A stretch of DNA of 24,768 nucleotides from Firmicutes bacterium UBA6648. GTDB lineage: Bacteria; Bacillota; Clostridia; Peptostreptococcales; Anaerovoracaceae. A model generated the notes under the pieces. That model had not been told where the DNA came from, searched no databases, and saw only the letters and a list, made by a program, of their open reading frames with translations. The DNA is taken from the NCBI GenBank assembly GCA_002455605.1, contig DKLE01000019.1, positions 1 to 24,768 on the forward strand, in the 5' to 3' direction. A program made the position numbers and the translations under genes. Below, one piece after another: positions 23,515-24,768 of this stretch (the first letter of the stretch is position 1; the number at the start of each line of letters is the position of its first letter).

Positions 23515-24099
23515 TCAGACTGGCTTGGCTTTTGAGGCAAAACGTTCTAGGGCAGTTCGGGCGGTACCGGAAGCGATGGTATCTAAAATATCAATAACCT
23601 CTTCGGGGGAACGCTTCATACCGTTTGAAAGCCAGTCTTCCAGCAAAGCACCAAAAGAGATGGCATAATAATGAACTACGTGGTTAAAGGACCTTTCATC
23701 AACGTTAACATCAGAAGCAATTTGTGTAATAATTTGAGTAGCAACCTTTACAACGTCTGCATATAAAAGTTGTTTGATTGCGGAACGCCCTAAAGAATTT
23801 AAAGCGCAAAGAACCACAGTGGAGTTTTTCTCCAAGTATTTAAGAAGATAAATACCAGCTTCCTGCCAGGTCAGGAAGTTTTCAGTGTCTTCTAAAACAG
23901 ATACAATTTCTTGATTGACAATCCACTCCAGAAGAGCGTAAATATCCTGAAAATGATAATAAAAGGTCTGCCGGTTAACCCCGCAGTCTTCAACGATTTC
24001 TCGGATACTTATTTTATTTAAAGGCTTTTGGGTCATTAATTTTTTTAAGGAATCAGCCATAAGACGCTTAGTCATTTCAGTAGTTACGGATTGTGCCAC
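23515..24099 (-). CDS. TetR/AcrR family transcriptional regulator (DhaS-like C-terminal domain)
   Basis: A 194-residue regulator. The N-terminal helix-turn-helix lies at about 11-57, with ISIREIVEDCGVNRQTFYYHF as the recognition part. The C-terminal ligand and dimer domain (60-190) resembles the TetR_C group of DhaS-like regulators. Start is GTG 24099; GGAGG lies 6 nt upstream. It is convergent with the TolC-family gene (18-bp gap) and divergent from the small beta-rich protein and HlyD genes, so it most likely represses the export genes in response to a toxic compound. A 9-bp inverted repeat in the divergent spacer is a candidate operator. Confidence 0.88.
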   Translation of the reverse strand: MAQSVTTEMTKRLMADSLKKLMTQKPLNKISIREIVEDCGVNRQTFYYHFQDIYALLEWIVNQEIVSVLEDTENFLTWQEAGIYLLKYLEKNSTVVLCALNSLGRSAIKQLLYADVVKVATQIITQIASDVNVDERSFNHVVHYYAISFGALLEDWLSNGMKRSPEEVIDILDTIASGTARTALERFASKAKPV

Positions 24100-24152
24100 G
24101 ACGAACCTCCATCAATTAATTTTTACATATATTATATAGGAACAATTGTCAA

Positions 24153-24185
24153 AAAACCATACACCTGTAAAAATAATATGGTTTT
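24153..24185. promoter_or_regulatory. Candidate TetR operator in the divergent spacer
   Basis: AAAACCATA at 24153-24161 and its exact complement TATGGTTTT at 24177-24185 form a 9-bp inverted repeat with a 15-nt spacer, just upstream of the 24204 gene. TTGTCA at 24146-24151 reads TTGACA on the minus strand at 24147-24152, so promoter elements for both directions may overlap here. The repeat is seen; the regulator binding is inference. Confidence 0.45.
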
Positions 24186-24203
24186 AAAGAAAGGAAGCAT
24201 TCA

Positions 24204-24500
24204 ATGAATGGGAAGTATGCCATCGTATTGAAGAGCCCTATGGGCCCTAAAAAGGGTTATATCAGTTTAAGCAAACTAAACAACAGTATAGAGGGAAGTC
24301 TGGATTGTCTGGGGAAAAAGCATTTATTTTCAGGAACCATATCGGAAACAGGAAGGCTTTCCTTAAAAGGAATTTTACATTCTCCGTTAGGAGAAGAGCC
24401 GTTTTTGATTTTAGGAACGCTACAGGAAAACGTAATGACGGCTAGTTTCAAAAGACGTAATGAAAGCTATGAGATATTAGGACTTAGGATCGAAGAGTAG
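24204..24500 (+). CDS. Small beta-rich hypothetical protein (98 aa)
   Basis: The 98-residue product is predicted soluble, without signal peptide, membrane helix or cysteine cluster. Its alternating pattern of hydrophobic and polar residues with Gly turns suggests a small beta-barrel. The two halves look alike: KSPMGPKKGYISL versus HSPLGEEPFLILG, and IEGSLDCLGKKHLFSGTI versus LSLKGIL, hinting at an internal duplication. The ATG has AAAGGAAG upstream. It is divergent from the TetR gene and 22 bp before the HlyD-type gene, so it is the first gene of the export operon. A role in sensing, chaperoning or binding the exported compound is possible but unshown. I do not recognise the family. Confidence 0.75.
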   Translation: MNGKYAIVLKSPMGPKKGYISLSKLNNSIEGSLDCLGKKHLFSGTISETGRLSLKGILHSPLGEEPFLILGTLQENVMTASFKRRNESYEILGLRIEE

Positions 24501-24522
24501 AAATTAGAGAGGAAGAATAGAC

Positions 24523-24768
24523 ATGGAAAAGGAAATATTGACAGCGGTTGATAAAAAGAAAAAAACCACGGCAATTTTTGTGGGAGTGCTGGTAGTAGCA
24601 TTAATTATAGCAGGCTGCTGGTCTTTTAGCAGCAAAGCAGAGGGAAACGGTGATTTTATTGTACAGGGAAGTGTGAAAACCACAGAAATAGCTTTAAATT
24701 CTAAGCTTGCCGGAAACATTGGAGAAATCCTTGTTAAAGAAGGAGATCAAGTAAAAGCCGGTGATGTC
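24523..24768 (+). CDS. HlyD-type membrane fusion (periplasmic adaptor-like) protein, N-terminal fragment
   Basis: The gene starts at ATG 24523 (GAGAGGAAG upstream) and is open to the window edge: 82 codons. Residues 18-35 form a membrane anchor (AIFVGVLVVALIIAGCW). Residues 48-82 match the first lipoyl-like strand set of HlyD/EmrA adaptors: VKTTEIALNSKLAGNIGEIL, then VKEGDQVKAGD, where the KEGDQVKAGD turn is characteristic. In Gram-negatives such proteins bridge an inner-membrane pump and TolC; in Gram-positives they accompany ABC exporters or MFS pumps. The pump genes would lie beyond the window. It follows the small beta-rich gene by 22 bp. Confidence 0.82.
   Translation, partial: MEKEILTAVDKKKKTTAIFVGVLVVALIIAGCWSFSSKAEGNGDFIVQGSVKTTEIALNSKLAGNIGEILVKEGDQVKAGDV

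Noticed and set aside
1..24768. CRISPR arrays, insertion sequences, phage genes
   Set aside because: No regularly spaced repeats, transposase or phage protein motifs were seen on either strand.

Overview
The window looks like chromosomal DNA of a low-GC, Gram-positive, anaerobic Firmicute, most likely a member of Clostridia. This is inferred from AT-rich spacers, strong GGAGG ribosome binding sites, frequent TTG and GTG starts, consensus SigA-type promoters, a long clostridial-type glutamine synthetase, an ATP-type PEP carboxykinase and a UPF0182 protein. The exact genus cannot be read from the sequence. No phage genes, transposases, rRNA or CRISPR arrays were seen.

Layout. 1-2.9 kb: the 3' end of a class V aminotransferase and its terminator, a cluster of AT-rich inverted repeats, an agmatinase-family ureohydrolase (minus strand), then a divergent Lrp/AsnC regulator followed by a DUF1275 membrane protein. 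3.0-6.7 kb: a promoter-to-terminator operon for an amino-acid ABC importer, probably for cystine or another sulfur amino acid. Its ATPase, binding lipoprotein and permease genes are interrupted by a gene for a Cys/Met-metabolism PLP enzyme. 6.7-7.9 kb (minus strand): a GNAT acetyltransferase, a decayed remnant of an alanine/ornithine racemase-like gene, and two identical tRNA-Lys(CTT) genes with their own promoter and terminator. 7.9-9.7 kb: a radical SAM/SPASM-like protein (minus strand), divergent from a 51-codon Asn/Ser/Lys-rich peptide gene. 9.7-12.1 kb: a two-gene unit for a single-pass coiled-coil membrane protein and a zinc-ribbon/transmembrane protein with an NTF2-like (TcaA/YvbJ-like) outer domain. 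12.3-17.0 kb: pckA closely followed by a 968-residue UPF0182 membrane protein, then a terminator. 17.1-20.4 kb: glutamine synthetase and serS. 20.4-22.0 kb: a PutP-type Na+/solute symporter. 22.0 kb to the end: a TolC-family protein, a TetR regulator on the opposite strand, and divergent from the regulator a small beta-rich protein gene followed by the start of an HlyD-type membrane fusion protein gene, which runs off the window.

Most of the window is core nitrogen, sulfur and carbon metabolism (glutamine synthetase, PEP carboxykinase, sulfur amino acid uptake, agmatinase, proline uptake). Three places merit the closest look: the TolC/HlyD-type export locus in an apparently single-membrane organism, with a candidate TetR operator; the zinc-ribbon/coiled-coil membrane pair; and the radical SAM gene facing a tiny peptide gene. 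The racemase remnant and the inverted-repeat cluster at 437-573 are smaller oddities that ordinary gene calling would miss.
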